Below, one piece after another: positions 12,011-23,819 of a stretch of DNA of 64,000 bases (position 1 is the first letter of the stretch; each line of letters begins with the position of its first letter). The notes under the pieces were generated by a model, which was not told where the DNA came from, made no database searches, and saw nothing but the letters and a program-made list of their open reading frames with translations. Source of the DNA: Sciurus carolinensis (Eukaryota > Chordata > Mammalia > Rodentia > Sciuridae); contig NC_062213.1 in the NCBI RefSeq assembly GCF_902686445.1, forward strand, positions 7,561,241 through 7,625,240, in the 5' to 3' direction. A program made the position numbers and the translations under genes.

Positions 12011-13837
12011 TTCTAATTTCTTCTTTTTTTCTTGCTATTCCCCCTTCCCTAAATGCTCTGGGTTTTCAGCTGATCCCACCACATTTTGTTTTAATGAGAT
12101 GAACTCACAGCATATTTGTTCTCGAGAACCATCTCTTGGCTTTTATTGGCCAGTTTTCTTCTTTACCCCTACGTCAACTTACCAATTTCTGCTTCTAGCA
12201 TTTTTATGCTTTATTTTCTTCTGTATTTCTCCAGGTTTCTCTCTGATGGTGGCTGTTATTAGTCCTTCCTATTTCCCTCCCCTTTGGATGCTTAACTCAG
12301 GCATCCACATTCCTTCTCATCTGTTGAGTTGAATATTGAAAACTATGAATTCCCTCCTGAATGCTTTCACTGTGCTCTCCACACTCATATGCAGCACTTC
12401 CAATAACAATATTTCTAGATAGACAGCACTTATGAGTTTCTAGATTTTTTTAGAACCTAAGTCGCTTGTGCCAGATACTTTTAACTTCTAAGTGGTACAT
12501 ACTATTTTTATTTTATTCATTTCTAGCATTATTTAACTGTTATCAAACACACTTGTATCATTCCTACTTTTTGCCATTTATTTTAGTTTCCTCTGGATTA
12601 GTATTTGCTCAAGGGTGGCAACTGTCCTGTGAAACATTTTTAACTTCCAATACATAAAGTTTAGTAGTAGCCAGATGCCTGGTCATTTTATTTGGTTTTC
12701 CCATCATCTTGCATGGTTTTTCCCTCTTGACTTCTCTGAGGTACCCTGAGTCTCCTATGCTTGACGTCTCCTATTTTTGATATGTGCTTTCTGCTTCTCC
12801 TTGTGTCTCCTGTGTGTTTTACCTTTTGAGGATGAATGCTGTTCTGGTGTATCAGGTGGTGCACAGCCGTTCCTAGTTCTACATCCTCACCATCAAAGCC
12901 CCCCTTTCCTTTACACAGAACCTTTACTTTACATCATGTGGTTTCCTGTGAATTTGACATTGACTGATATCACGTGGCATTCTGCTTTATTTTCATTTGA
13001 TTTTCTCAGGAATACTTCTACCACCCTATTATTTTTTAACCTTCTAAGTCACTATTATTTATTAGCTAAATAACTCCAAATGATGGCTTCTATATTTCAA
13101 CTAGGAAATGTATTATTTGAAGAAGAGCTAGAGTATCCCAAGGAACCAGGAAAGATTCTGTCACTTGAGCTCAGACAAATCTCAGTTCAAATCCCAGCTC
13201 GAACTTCCAAAGTCATTCTGAAGTGTCTAAACTAAACCTAAGTTTGGAGTACAGACGCAGCACAGAGGAGGACTTGAGCAACACCCCAAGGGTTTCCTGT
13301 AGGAAACTGACTGGAGGCATCCACTAGACCTTCCCACGGGCTTCCCAGTCTGGATCACATTCCTTCCTGGGCTCCCAGTGGCCTTCCCTTACTCTAAGGT
13401 GACTCCTGGCCTCTTATGCAGTGCAGAGGAGCAGGTGTATCTGTCTCTGGCATGAGTTTCCACAGCATGCTGAGTAGAGTCAGTATTCACTTCATCTGGA
13501 ATTAACAACTGAGCACAGGTGGAAGCCACAAGGAGACCCCCTTCCACTGTCCAAATGCCAATTGGCTGGGCCACTGTAACGTGCTTATTAGAGAAAGAGA
13601 CGTGCACCCCACAACTTCTGGGACCCATGGTCCTGCCAAAGAGTGGCATGATCCACCTAGTCCTGGTGGCTCTGTGTGTGAAAGACATTTGGTAGTTATG
13701 ACTATAAGATTTTCTGGAGATTTCATAATTTTTCTTTCTTATCACAGCATAAATCCTCTGGACTTAGCATATGGCTGGGACTACTTCTCGCTTTACTTTT
13801 TGGACATAAAAAAACAGTGGAAATAAAGTAACAAAGA
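12011..13837. other. AT-rich unassigned sequence, possibly more decayed LINE
   Basis: T-rich on the plus strand through about 13070, consistent with antisense LINE debris, but no diagnostic block was recognised. From 13100 the composition becomes balanced and unremarkable. No exon signals. Confidence 0.4.
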
Positions 13838-13962
13838 AACCATAATAAGCATTTATTGAGCTTTTGCTTGGTTTAAGATAAACTATAATAGAGATTAATA
13901 CGTATTATCTCAATTAATCTTTGTAATAACATTATAAGATTAGTACTATAACCAATTCTGCT
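13838..13962 (-). mobile_element. MIR SINE fragment, antisense
   Basis: Shows 'ataagcatttattgagctttt' followed by 'tattatctcaattaatctttgtaataac', the reversed MIR 3' half (growth to 'tttattgagcgcttac' and 'ctcatttaatcctcacaac' in the consensus). Confidence 0.72.
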
Positions 13963-14028
13963 CTACAAAGTACCTATGCTTCCCTTCCCTAATTCCTTTT
14001 AAACTTCAGTGCTTTGCAACTGATATGT

Positions 14029-14388
14029 CTTGCTCTGTTTTGTTCTTCTCTGTCAGGTTGCCACAGACTGAGTCATTTAGAAGGAATGAACATGCATTGG
14101 ATCACCATTCTGGAGCCTGGAAACATGGCTATCAAGGTGCCAGCCCCTGGTGAGGGTCTTTTTATCACACTGTGACCTGGAAGAAGTCATCAGGTGCTGG
14201 AGGAGAAGGAGGGAGGTGGGGGGAGGGGGAGAGCCCTCACACAGTAAGGTGACTGCGTCAGTCCGTTCCTGACACAGGCTTCCTGACCTAAGCACCTCTC
14301 TCTCAACGGTCCCACCTGCTGATGCCGTCACAATGAGAGGTGCATTTCAGTATGAGTTTTGGAGGGGACACTCTGAAGCCATATCAGC
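14029..14388 (-). mobile_element. Solo ERVL-MaLR LTR, antisense
   Basis: Antisense MST-like order: 'caggttgccacagactgag', a region near 'ctggagcctggaaa' and 'atcaaggtgccagc', 'ctggtgagggtctttttatc', a G-rich segment, then 'agtatgagttttggagggga' and a degraded gaagccatatcag end. Confidence 0.72.
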
Positions 14389-15058
14389 TTCTTACCACTT
14401 TTGCCATTTTATGGACTAAAAGTGAGAGAAGAGAGGGAAAGCGCTCCAGACCGCGCTCCGAGGTTGGCACCTCCTGCTTCCCTGCAGGCATAGCAGTGCC
14501 CTTCCCCAGATGCCCCACTCTCCCAGGCCTTCCTATACGCTGCCTGCTCACACCACGGCCTCCAGCCTCAGCCGCCTGTGGCCTCTGGCAGCAAGCTTTT
14601 CCTGACCCCTCAACTTTGGCACCTGCTCTGGTGGGGCATCTCCAACCAGGCGGCGGGAACCCGTCTCCAAGATGGCCCTGACGACCTCACTCCTGGCATT
14701 CTCCCACTGGAACCCGAGCTGGCTGTGTCCCCTGTGATCCTGTGAAAGTGGTGGTGGTGACTTCCAAGACTGGGTTACTAAAGGCTCACCTGCATCACTC
14801 ACTCTGTGAGAAGCCAGCTGCCAGGGTCTAAGGATTCTCACAGCCCTGCAGACAGGCCCTGGTGAGGAGGCACAAGGCACCCAACAGCTAGAGCCACCCG
14901 TCCAGTGGTGCAGAGCCATCTGAGATCTCCTGCTCAGTTGGGTTCCAGTTCTCCGCAGACCAGCCGACATCGTGCCCACAACCCCCTAAGAAACTCTGCA
15001 CCAAAACTGCCATACAAACTCACACCGAAATTTATGATTCTCAGCATCTGTGAGAAAT
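14389..15058. other. Unassigned GC-richer sequence
   Basis: No recognisable repeat or exon. Overlapping open frames of 113 codons (plus) and 143 codons (minus) are compositionally biased and unlike known proteins. Confidence 0.45.
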
Positions 15059-15124
15059 TATATCTATCTATCTCTATACATATATACATACATACCTATA
15101 TCTATCTATATATACATATATATG
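15059..15124 (+). repeat. (TATC/TA)n microsatellite on a SINE tail
   Basis: An imperfect array of tatc, catatata and tacata units. It sits exactly where the A-rich tail of the adjacent minus-strand SINE should be, so it probably grew from that tail. Confidence 0.85.
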
Positions 15125-15337
15125 CAAATAGAGATTGAACCCAGAGGTGCTTAAGCACTGAGCCACGTCCCCAGCCCTATTTATTTATTTATTTGTTTAT
15201 TTATTTATTTTGAAACACAGTCTTGCTAAGTTGCTGAGGGTCTCACTAAGTTTCTGAGGCTGACTTTGAACTTGTGATCCTCCTGCCTCAGTCTCCCAGG
15301 TCACTGGGATTATAGCTGTGCACCACCATGCCCAGCC
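15125..15337 (-). mobile_element. Complete B1-dID SINE, antisense
   Basis: Reads in reverse: ID half (gattgaacccagaggtgctt, ctgagccacgtccccagccc), a TTTA-repeat linker at 15179-15214, then the B1-like half ('cagtcttgctaagttgctg', 'cttgtgatcctcctgcctcag', 'gggattatagctgtgcacca'). A short direct repeat, agaaat, occurs before the tail (about 15052) and just after the element (15338). Confidence 0.95.
15179..15214 (+). repeat. (TTTA)n tract inside SINE
   Basis: The linker between the two SINE halves has become a tetranucleotide repeat with one tttg unit. Confidence 0.85.
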
Positions 15338-16994
15338 AGAAATACTAAATTTTAATTTTGTATGTCACTAAGTTTGGAGCCAATTAGATACACAATTATA
15401 GATAACCAATACAGAGATATTTTGATGCAAGGACTCCGTCAAACTTTAAGCTTCATCAATTTCTAAGTATAGATATCTTAATTTTTAAAATGTATTCAAT
15501 GCCCTAAACTTACAAGTAGCTCAAACAGGTCATAATTTGTGGTCAAAAATAGGTTAAAAATGCAGAGTGATACACCAAAAACCTGTGCCTATGGTTCTAG
15601 CTGTGGGATTGGGGGACAACAGGATCAGGGAGTGCAGTCTTGGAGTACACTAAAAGAGCCAAGCGGAAATTTCTACTTTAGATAAAAAAAAAATAGTGTC
15701 TCTTTTTATTTGTCAACACTGTCTGCTGAAGTAACAGAAAATAAGAAACATAACTGATAAAATGATGAACGAGTCTGAGGAGATTTCAAGTCAGAACGTT
15801 GAAAGAACCACTGGTTTCCTTTAGGAGTGTACCAGACATGGATAGAGGAAAATGAACTAAACACCTCACTCCTCAGTTTTTAGGCAAAATTTTGAAAAAC
15901 AAAGATACCAGGACTTGCTGGATTTGAAAGTAAGCTATTTCTCATTCCCAGTCTTGTTCAGTGGAAGATCCTCAAAGTAAGACAGGTCCTCTGAGCAAAG
16001 ATCAGCCCAGGCCGGGAATGTGACTTCTGAGGTGGAGGCCCCAAAGCACATGCAGGTGGACAGATGCCTCCTGAGACTAGGGGATTCCTCTGGGTCATCT
16101 CTATTAGACACCAGGCCTTCCTTACACAGCAACCTTCTGAGGGGTCCAAGGAAGACAAAGTATACCTCAAAGATGGCTGTGGCTCACAGCTATCTAATGG
16201 AGTAGTTATAAGTTATTGCAGAGTTATTGCAGAAGCTCAATTTTCAAATAATTGTGTTCTTTCAGAGTGAAATAGAGATGTAGAATGAAAAGGGGTCATA
16301 ACAATGAAGGACACTTGACCTTCATTGTCAGAGAGTAGGCCACAAGAAGTTCCCTCCTTTGAAAATGCCCATGTGCCTTCTTATGGGAAATGATTATAAG
16401 TCGGAGTGGGATCAGGTGTCCAGGAACAGAGCCAGCTGAGTGGGGAGCAGCTCCCGAGGACTGGGCCTGGGCACTAGTGGAGGAACTGCAAGCTCATGCC
16501 CAAGCAGACTTCAAAGCTGGTGTGGTCCAGCAATATTCATGTGACTCTGGGCTTCCTGTTTTTGAACAGGAGTGTCTACAACAGCTATCCTACACCTGCC
16601 CAGCTGTGGATTGTCGGGTGTGTGTGCCGAAAGGTGGAGCAGACAGTTAATCTTTAGTTTACAGGTCTCCATGTGGGGAGGAGCAGCACCCAGGGACAGC
16701 ACAGAGGAAGTGGACCCGGAGGAGCTTCATCGTATCCTGGAACTGGACAGGATTTCAGCCTCAGCTAGAAGGTGACCCCTGGCACTCTGCTGGCTCAGAG
16801 CCACCTTGTTCAGTCATTCACACTACGCTACTCAAAGTCCTGTAGAAATTTTGATATTATTATCTTTCCTTTCTTTAAAGCCCAGAGTTCAAATCTTGGG
16901 CATGGGTCCCTTCCTCCCTATGAGTTGAAGATGAAAGAAAAATGTTGGGAAAGGGGGACCAGTTGCTCCCACTACAAAAATATTATTAGCACTT
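15338..16994. other. Unassigned sequence
   Basis: About 1.65 kb with no identified repeat, exon or RNA gene. Short open frames (60-86 codons) lie on both strands without homology I can recognise. Confidence 0.5.
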
Positions 16995-17180
16995 GCTGTA
17001 CCAAGCTAAATACTTAACATTTTCAATCTCATTTAATCCTTGCAACAAGTATCTGAGGCGGGGCTTATAATATATCCAGGTTGAATATCAGGAAAGAGAA
17101 GCACATAGAGTTCGTTAGCTGGTCCACGGTTCTATAGCTGGCAAGATGAGATCAACTCGTTTATGATTTAGGTCTTTATG
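16995..17180 (-). mobile_element. MIR SINE, antisense
   Basis: Reversed MIR signature: 'ctcatttaatccttgcaacaa' then 'tatctgaggcggggct' and a later 'tagctggcaagatgagatc' corresponding to the tagtaagtggcagagc region. Confidence 0.7.
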
Positions 17181-17242
17181 TCACCATGGTCCATGCCGTC
17201 AACCACAATAATCTATGGTCACCTTAACTGGTCTTTGGGTCT

Positions 17243-17698
17243 TGTTATGGTTTGGATATGAGGTGTCCCCCGTAAACTTGTGTGTGAAACAATGCAGGGA
17301 TAATCAGAAGTGAAATGATTATAGTGTGAGAGATGCAAGCTAGTCAGTGGATGAATTCATTTGACAAATTAATAATTTGACAGGACTGCTCTACTGAGTA
17401 AAAACTGTAGGCAGGTATGGCATAGCAGGAGGAAGTAGGTCACTGGGGGATGCTGTTGGGGTTTATATTTTGTCCCTGGTGCCTTGATCCCTCTCTCTGC
17501 TTCCTGCTGCCATATCCTGAGCTGCTTTCCTCTGCACATCCTTCCTCCATGATGTTCTGCCTCAGCTCAGGTCCATAGCAATGAAGTTGATTGTCCACAG
17601 ACTGAACCTCTGAAACCACGAGCCCAGATAAACTTTCCCTCCTCTAAGTTGTTCTTCTCAGGTATTTTGTTCACAGTGATGCAAAGCTGATTTATACA
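17243..17698 (+). mobile_element. Complete solo ERVL-MaLR LTR with perfect 5-bp duplication
   Basis: Starts tgttatggtttggatatgag and ends gctgatttataca, so it has canonical TG...CA ends. The 5-mer ggtct lies immediately before (17238-17242) and after (17699-17703). A poly-A signal-like agataaac lies near 17625. It shares an overall plan with the copy at 8260-8690 and is likely from the same or a sister subfamily. Confidence 0.93.
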
Positions 17699-17776
17699 GG
17701 TCTGAAAGATTCATATTAATTTCATTTTACAAATTATAAAATTCTTTGTCATCATTATTATCTTATTCCATCTCAG

Positions 17777-17793
17777 AAAAAAAAAAAAAAACA
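17777..17793 (+). repeat. Homopolymer A run
   Basis: About 16 A preceded by AT-rich sequence. No retroposed body was recognised upstream, so the origin is unclear. Confidence 0.6.
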
Positions 17794-17984
17794 GCTATGA
17801 GCTTAAGAAGTATGTTTCCCCCACTTTCTAGAAGAGGCAATCAAAAGAGAGTGGTTGAATGCAACTGGAAAGGAGAAAGAGAGAGTGAACAGACCTTTAA
17901 CAGGCAACGCGAGTGTGCTGGCATGGGGCAGTCACACGCAAGTGTCCTCCCATAAAATCTTCTTGGGAAACCCCAGTGCAAAAT

Positions 17985-18120
17985 AGTATCGGCCTCGTCT
18001 CACAAAGGAAGACACTGAGGTTCAGAGGCCGTGTCATTTGTCAAGGCCCTGCAACCAGGAAGTAAGTGGCAAGGACAGGAGGTCAGACCTCATCTGTCTG
18101 GTTGCAAGGCTTCTGTGCCA
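17985..18120 (-). mobile_element. MIR SINE, antisense
   Basis: Reversed MIR core: 'tctcacaaaggaagacactgagg', 'ttcagaggccgtgtcatttg', 'gcaaccaggaagtaagtggc'. This is the 'bars' order of the family (fraction tested, ligation to aacccagg-type 5' end). Confidence 0.7.
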
Positions 18121-18419
18121 AGAAAATGCCTGAGGTGTGAAAAGGGAGGGAAGGGGGAGGCCACACTGAGTGGCTGCCACATGCCAGCAGCATCCTCCAA
18201 TCCTGACCCCACTGCCGCCCCTGGCCAGTCTGTGACTCTTCATCCCTCTCTTCCACCTGGGCAAGCCCACAACTTCCTACCTGTGTGACGGTGCCATGTT
18301 ACATAAACACCCTGAGACTTCATTGCTCATCTGACCTGAGGGATTGATAATCTATATGCTAGCACTTTAAGATGTTTTTAGGAACAATAATGGATGTGGT
18401 CCCAACAATTTCTGCTTAA

Positions 18420-18875
18420 TAAGTCACTCTGAAACAGTGACTTACAACAACGAACGCTGTGCTATTGGGACTCTCACAGTGGGTGGCTCTCCTGGTCTCC
18501 CCGGCTCACTCATGGCACTGCTCTCTGCTGGTGAGTGGCTGAGGCAGGGCCTGGCAAGCCAGCAGGGCTTACCCAGCTGCGGCAGCTGTGGTGTCTGGGA
18601 TTCTCTCCACTGGGTCTTCCATGCTGTCTTCCTTGCTGCGTGCGTTTTTCAAAGAAGCCTTGAAAAACGTCAAGATGGACGTTGCAAGGCCTCATGTGCA
18701 GAGGCCCTGGAACTGGCCCCCCATGCCTCCTGCATCTATTGTCAAAGCAGGTTAGAGGGTCATTCCAGATTCCAGAGAGTAGAGAGTAGAGACAGACCCT
18801 GCCTCTGGGTGGGAAGCGTGACTAGAGCCACCTTGGGAAGGGCCACGCCCTGCATGGGAGCAACATGAGGCCACT
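18420..18875 (-). mobile_element. Old LTR (MLT1-like), antisense
   Basis: Recognised from 'cagtgacttacaacaacgaa', a middle with 'ctcactcatggcactgctc', and the end region 'ttgtcaaagcaggttagagg' with 'ccagattccagagagtag' and 'gaccctgcctctgggtggga'. Heavily diverged. Subfamily is not certain. Confidence 0.5.
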
Positions 18876-19576
18876 ATGCTGTATTCTACCTGGTGTAATT
18901 TAAACCTAAGAATTTAACTCATGTACTTCTTATCTTTAATTGGAGGAGCTAAGTGGCCCCAGCACTTTCATGCGTTTTGATGAGGCACTTGGTCTTCGTC
19001 AGCAATGCCGGCTCAGACTGTTGGCCAGGGAAGGGGAAGGGCTGCCATATCCCTTACAGACAGCGTGGCCAGACTAGCTCTCAACTGGTTTAGCAATGAA
19101 GTTGTCATTTTCTAGAGGACAAAGGTCCCGTTTGAACAGCTCAGATTCGCTGTGAAAGCTGAACTGCTCACCTGGCAGGCCCCTGTTTGGCCTTCACTCT
19201 TCCTCCGTTCTGTTTGCTCTCCACCTTACCAATGCAGTTCTTCAGGAATCTTAAGTCACAGCACCCCACACATTCATACCTAATATTTTACTTTGTGTCT
19301 GGTATGTGACTTTTATCTATGACTTTTAAATTCTCATTTCCCATCTTTGAAGGCTACCTCTGTCCCTGGAAACCTATTTATTTTGCTCATTTTTCCCTTG
19401 CTTCCCACCCCAGCCCCAGTGCTCCTGCTTGAGAAGGGGCTTTGCCGACTGTCTGTGTTTCTCTGTGGTCTGTTCATCCTCAGAGCCTGTGACCTCCTGT
19501 TCTCCAGAGTGTCACCCACCCTGTCTGCTATGGGTATCAAGGAAGAGCTGAGTCCCCTGCTAATCTGAGTGGATTT
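18876..19576. other. Unassigned sequence
   Basis: No recognisable exon, RNA or transposon. T-rich from 19260 to 19400. Confidence 0.45.
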
Positions 19577-19581
19577 GGGAG

Positions 19582-19962
19582 TGCTGCGGTTTGAATCTAG
19601 AATGACCCCCAAGTGATTGAATCATGAGATTCTGACCTCATCAGTGGATTAATCCACTGATGGCTGAATGGACTTCTGGGAAGTGGGTCCTAGTTGGAGG
19701 AAGTAGGTCACTGGGGGTGTGCCCCGGAAGGGTTTGTATTTCCCGGGTCTCTTCCTTTCTCACTCTCTGCTTTCCAGCTGCCATGAGCTGAGCAGCTTCA
19801 CTCCTCCATGCCATTCTTCCATGATGTTTTCAGGCTCCAAGTAATGGTGTCAGCCAACCATGGACTGGATCCTCTGAAACCATGATCCAAAATAAATATT
19901 TCCTCTCCTAAGTTGTTCTCATGGGGTATTTTGGTCACAATAGTGGAAAGCTTACTAACACA
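19582..19962 (+). mobile_element. Solo ERVL-MaLR LTR (MST-like)
   Basis: Starts tgctgcggtttgaatctaga, carries 'gattaatccactgatggctg', and ends 'aagttgttctcatggggta' then gcttactaacaca. Flanks are gggag (19577-19581) and ggggg (19963-19967), a 4/5 match for the expected 5-bp duplication. Poly-A signal AATAAA near 19892. Confidence 0.86.
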
Positions 19963-19967
19963 GGGGG

Positions 19968-20637
19968 CATCTGTTGGAAAGGAAGAGGTTAAACCCATAG
20001 CCCAAAGCTCAGGCCGGAGACCATGAGGGCCACCCATCCATGCTTCTCCTTTACTGTGTCTCTCCTTTGTGCCTCTGGGAGAAGCAGCACCGATGGTCTG
20101 ATGCCCAGCCTCACTCCCAGCACCATGCCCCGCCCTGCCTTTCTGAAGGAGGGAACGAGGGCTTGAGGTCCACGTGTTTGGGTCAGACCTCTCTGTCTCC
20201 ATCAGCTCCACCTCAGCAGAAGTTTGTGACATAAACTCATGGACAGTGCCTCTGGTGACTTGGAACAAGATCCTTGATTACTATTACATCTTAGTAGGCT
20301 CAGACATGAATTCATGGGTCTATAAGGTGGATGGAAGGAACTTAAAGCCAATAAAGATACAATGTCAGGGTCTTTTTCCCTCCCCAGCTACACAAGGCCC
20401 TGGAGGCAGGTCATAGGCAAAGTGTTTTTGCAATCAGATGTGTGGTGAAATCTGCAGGAGTCAGCTGTGGCACTTCTATCTGCAGGGCCACTACTGCTGA
20501 CACTGTCATATCTACCTCCAGACAGCCACTTGTGGTGGGAGATGTTGGTGCGGCAATGGCATTTTGGGGATCTGCCCAAGAAGATGTTGAGTGTGAACCA
20601 TGTGTGGTGGGTACTTGTTAGGATCTACAATTGTTCC
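19968..20637. other. Unassigned sequence
   Basis: No recognised repeat or exon. A 156-codon minus-strand open frame crosses from here into the LTR, which argues against it being a gene. Confidence 0.45.
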
Positions 20638-20800
20638 TCAATATCCATGCGGGATTGATTCCAAAGACCCCTGAAATTACCCAAACCAATGGAGGCTCCA
20701 GTCCCTTGCATAAACTGACATAGTATTTGCAAAAACATACACACATCCTCCCCTACAAAATTATGCAAAATCATCATATTACCTGTGAGCATAAGCCCAC
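20638..20800 (+). mobile_element. DNA transposon fragment, TcMar-Tigger-like
   Basis: The 'caatatccatgcgggattga' / 'ttccaaagacccctgaaatt' / 'ctccagtcccttgcataaac' series and 'catagtatttgcaaaaacat' with 'cacatcctcccctaca' match the left end of a common non-autonomous mammalian Tigger-type element. Family name not certain. Confidence 0.62.
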
Positions 20801-23454
20801 AGCAATGAACAGCAAGAATACTTGTGTGATGTTGTGTGTTTGTAACATCCCGACCTGCAGAGCACACCCAGTGTGTCTTATTTTAAGGGATCTGCTGGCT
20901 CCAGACTGAAGACAACCCAAGATTGTCAGAGACAGAGCAAAATAGCCTGAAGAAGCAAGGGACAAACTCCTATACATTCATCAGTTAAGTCACTACACAT
21001 GGAGGAAGGATAATCAGATCATACAATTAAGTGGCTCCATTCAAAGCTTGGGCAGTTCTTAGAAGCATTTAAATTGTTCTCATGTGTGCCGTAATTTCAG
21101 ATTAATTATATATGTTTACAAAATTATGGATCATATCAAAATTCAGATTTGATTGGAAAGAAATCTCTAATTAGAAGTCAAAGTAAATAAAAATGAAATC
21201 GACTGGCCGAATCTTCAAGATGTCAAAAACTCTTTCAGTATATCTGAAATTAAGCCTCTGATGGTCAAAGTTGTAAAGAAATGGAAACAAAGTGAGATAG
21301 GCAAAAATATAAAAGCAAAAATGACAGGAGATGACAAAGATTGTGAGAGTAAGGGCACCTCCAAACAGAAACCAAAGGCAGGAGAGAGAAGAAAACAAGC
21401 AAAGGTGGACACTGTGTGTGTGAGCCAGAACTGGCGTCCAGGTCACCCACGGCTCTGCCTGCTGCACTCCTCTGACTGAGCAAGTTCTGTGATCTTTCAT
21501 GACGACCTGTTACAGTGAGTAGCATTTTTATTTTTATCTGTTTCTCAAAAAAGCAATTCTTTCTCAATATCATAATCCCATAATATTTATGAAGAATAAA
21601 GCAGATGATAGACAGAATAGAGGCTTTTGAAACAGGCATCTATCACCTTTTCTGCTGGGATGGTGATGGCCTGGCTGGAGACCCATGGCTTGGTGCAGTT
21701 GGATTGGGTTGCATCGCATGGCACATCAGTGACCAGACCCTGAATTCTGCTCCACGTAGTAGACCTTGTGTTGGCTGTAACAAGCATTGATCCACAGCAC
21801 AATCAACGTGTGCTGTTCTTTTAGCACAAAACCCTACAAGAAATTGTTAATGTTTTTGCCAACTGACAGTTGTCTAGTACTTTATTCAAAGTGCAACAGC
21901 TTTTGGACTACTGTGGCTATCCTTGAGTGTCATTCATGGTCAGCTGTACAAAAACCTTGCTACTCCATGTGCTTTTATGGGCATTTTAAAGTCCTTAACA
22001 CATGTAGTGGACATTTCTCTCCTTACTCCTGTTGAAAGAGCTGCCTGCTCAGCGCTGGGTTGTTGACATCTTTATTATTCTGCTACACCAAATGTTTTCA
22101 AGGTCAAACTGCAGGTGTGTTATTTTATACACTAATACCTTTGGTGGTCTGGCAATATAAAGCTGTTCAAGACAAGACCATGATTGTAGAGACTGTTGAA
22201 GGATGTTAACGTAGGTTTTTGATAACTCAAAGGAGAAAACTGAGTGCAAATAAAATGCATTCAAAATGTATTCCAAAAGTTGATAAAACACCATTTTAAT
22301 TAGAATTTGAAAAGGTATTCTGGAATGTTTGCACAAAACAAGAAATTACAGGATCCTGAATTGGCTATTATGAACAACCCATTCTTTTATAATCATTAAG
22401 TCTATAATATTAAGAAGATGAAAGGAAAATCAATTAAAAATTAATGGAAACAAAATTAAAATATGAAGAGGAAAAGCAATAGAAATTATCCTGACACTTA
22501 GAAGCAAATTGTAGCAAAACAATATTCAGATCACACAAAATGTGGACATTCATTAAAAGGAAGAATAGTCTTCCTCATAGAAACAGTGAGTTGGTTTTTG
22601 GATTTTCTGTTTTTTCTCATAGTAAAGGAAGGAATCATCCAAATAAACTGGGGAGATATTCCCATTTCCGGCTGACTTGAACCAAAGCCTGACATCAAAG
22701 GTGGTCATGTAAAACTCAGCACGTTCTTAGTACCGAGGAACATTATTAATAAGCTGGTTAATGAGGGTCAGTAATCCAAAGATGATTTAATATTTAGTCA
22801 TTGCACAAGAAAATTTAAAATGCCCTGAAATCTTAGGTCATTCATGGCAAATGTGTGGTGGACTTTTCCCAAAGTTGACAACAATCCTAAATATTTACAT
22901 GACATGGTCAACAATGAACGCTTACAGTAACTTTTTGAAACTAGCCATATTAACTTTTTAATCCACCATGCTTTCCATACTTAAATATTATAAATTATTA
23001 CAGAATTGGTGTCATGTGAAGAAGACACAAAAGATGATGCACCTGAAATCCTAGGGAAAACACACTGTAGTCGTATGCCCAGAAATTCACTGCAAAAATT
23101 AGATTATTTTTCTGGGTTTTATGAGATTATTTTAGATTTTGTAGCTTTTCAGTATAGAAAACTTGTTGACCTCTCTTCTCTCATTCTAAATAAACATTCA
23201 TTCTTAATCTAATTTTCTATTCACAGTCTCGTGTTCCTTTCTGTAAATACAGCTCTGAAGTTGTATAAGCTTCAGGTCCTGAAACCCGGACCTGCCAGTG
23301 GACAGGGAAATGAAGCATCGAGCCAGAAGCCTGCTCTGAGGCCCTCCTCAAGGTTGCTCTGCTTGTCCACCTTCCTGAAATCCCAGCACCTCACTCTGCG
23401 TTATGCTTTTTTATTGTACATGGAATTGCTTTAAATGGTATTCTGTTTTCTTAA
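20801..23454. other. AT-rich unassigned sequence
   Basis: About 2.6 kb, mostly A/T-rich, without a confident transposon match. Scattered TAAT/ATTA motifs occur. Open frames reach 124 codons on the minus strand (21265-21639) but overlap others in all frames and show no domain. Confidence 0.45.
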
Positions 23455-23501
23455 AACTAGCCCTGCCGGGAAGTGTAGCTCCCTGAGGACAGAAACATTT
23501 T
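23455..23501 (+). mobile_element. L2 LINE 3' end, left part
   Basis: The 'aagtgtagctccctgaggac' block matches the L2 3' region (consensus 'taagctccttgagggcagg'). It continues after a SINE insertion at 23634. Confidence 0.65.
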
Positions 23502-23633
23502 CTTTTTTTTTGGTTTTGGTATTTTTTCAGTTGCAGATGGGCACGATACCTTTATTTTACTTATTTTTATGTGGTGCTGAGGATGGAATCCAGTGCCTCA
23601 CACATGCTACCACCGAGCTACAACCCCAGCCCC
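23502..23633 (-). mobile_element. ID-derived sciurid SINE, antisense
   Basis: Begins with the T tail, then 'cagttgcagatgggcacgat', 'acctttattttacttatttt', 'atgtggtgctgaggatggaa' and ends 'accgagctacaaccccagcc'. Flanked by an imperfect 17-bp direct repeat, 23485-23501 and 23634-23650 (13/17), interpreted as its target duplication. Confidence 0.88.
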
Positions 23634-23775
23634 GAGAGCAGAGACATGTTCTTGCTTCATTTTGTATCCACTGATGCGATCCATTTTCTTGCTCAGTATT
23701 GTATTCCTGAGCACTGAGGCATGCAGTAGGCACATAATGCATACTTGCAAACTGGAGGATGTGAAAAGGAGACTT
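23634..23775 (+). mobile_element. L2 LINE 3' end, right part
   Basis: Resumes with 'gagagcagagacatgttctt', then 'ttttgtatccactgatgcg' and 'gcagtaggcacataatgc', which follow the L2 3' end order (cttgttcattgttgtatcccc ... agtaggcactcaataaa). Confidence 0.7.
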
Positions 23776-23819
23776 GAATGCAAGTTCTGAAGGAGCCAGA
23801 TGGGGCCGTAAGAAGAACA

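Noticed and set aside
12000..12332. 110-codon frame with hydrophobic Phe/Leu-rich translation as a membrane protein
   Set aside because: It is a by-product of T-rich sequence next to antisense L1 remains. No homology or start context.
17243..19962. Two same-strand MaLR LTRs as ends of one provirus
   Set aside because: They differ in subfamily, each has its own flanking duplication (ggtct; gggag/ggggg), and the sequence between contains an MIR and an antisense LTR but no viral genes.
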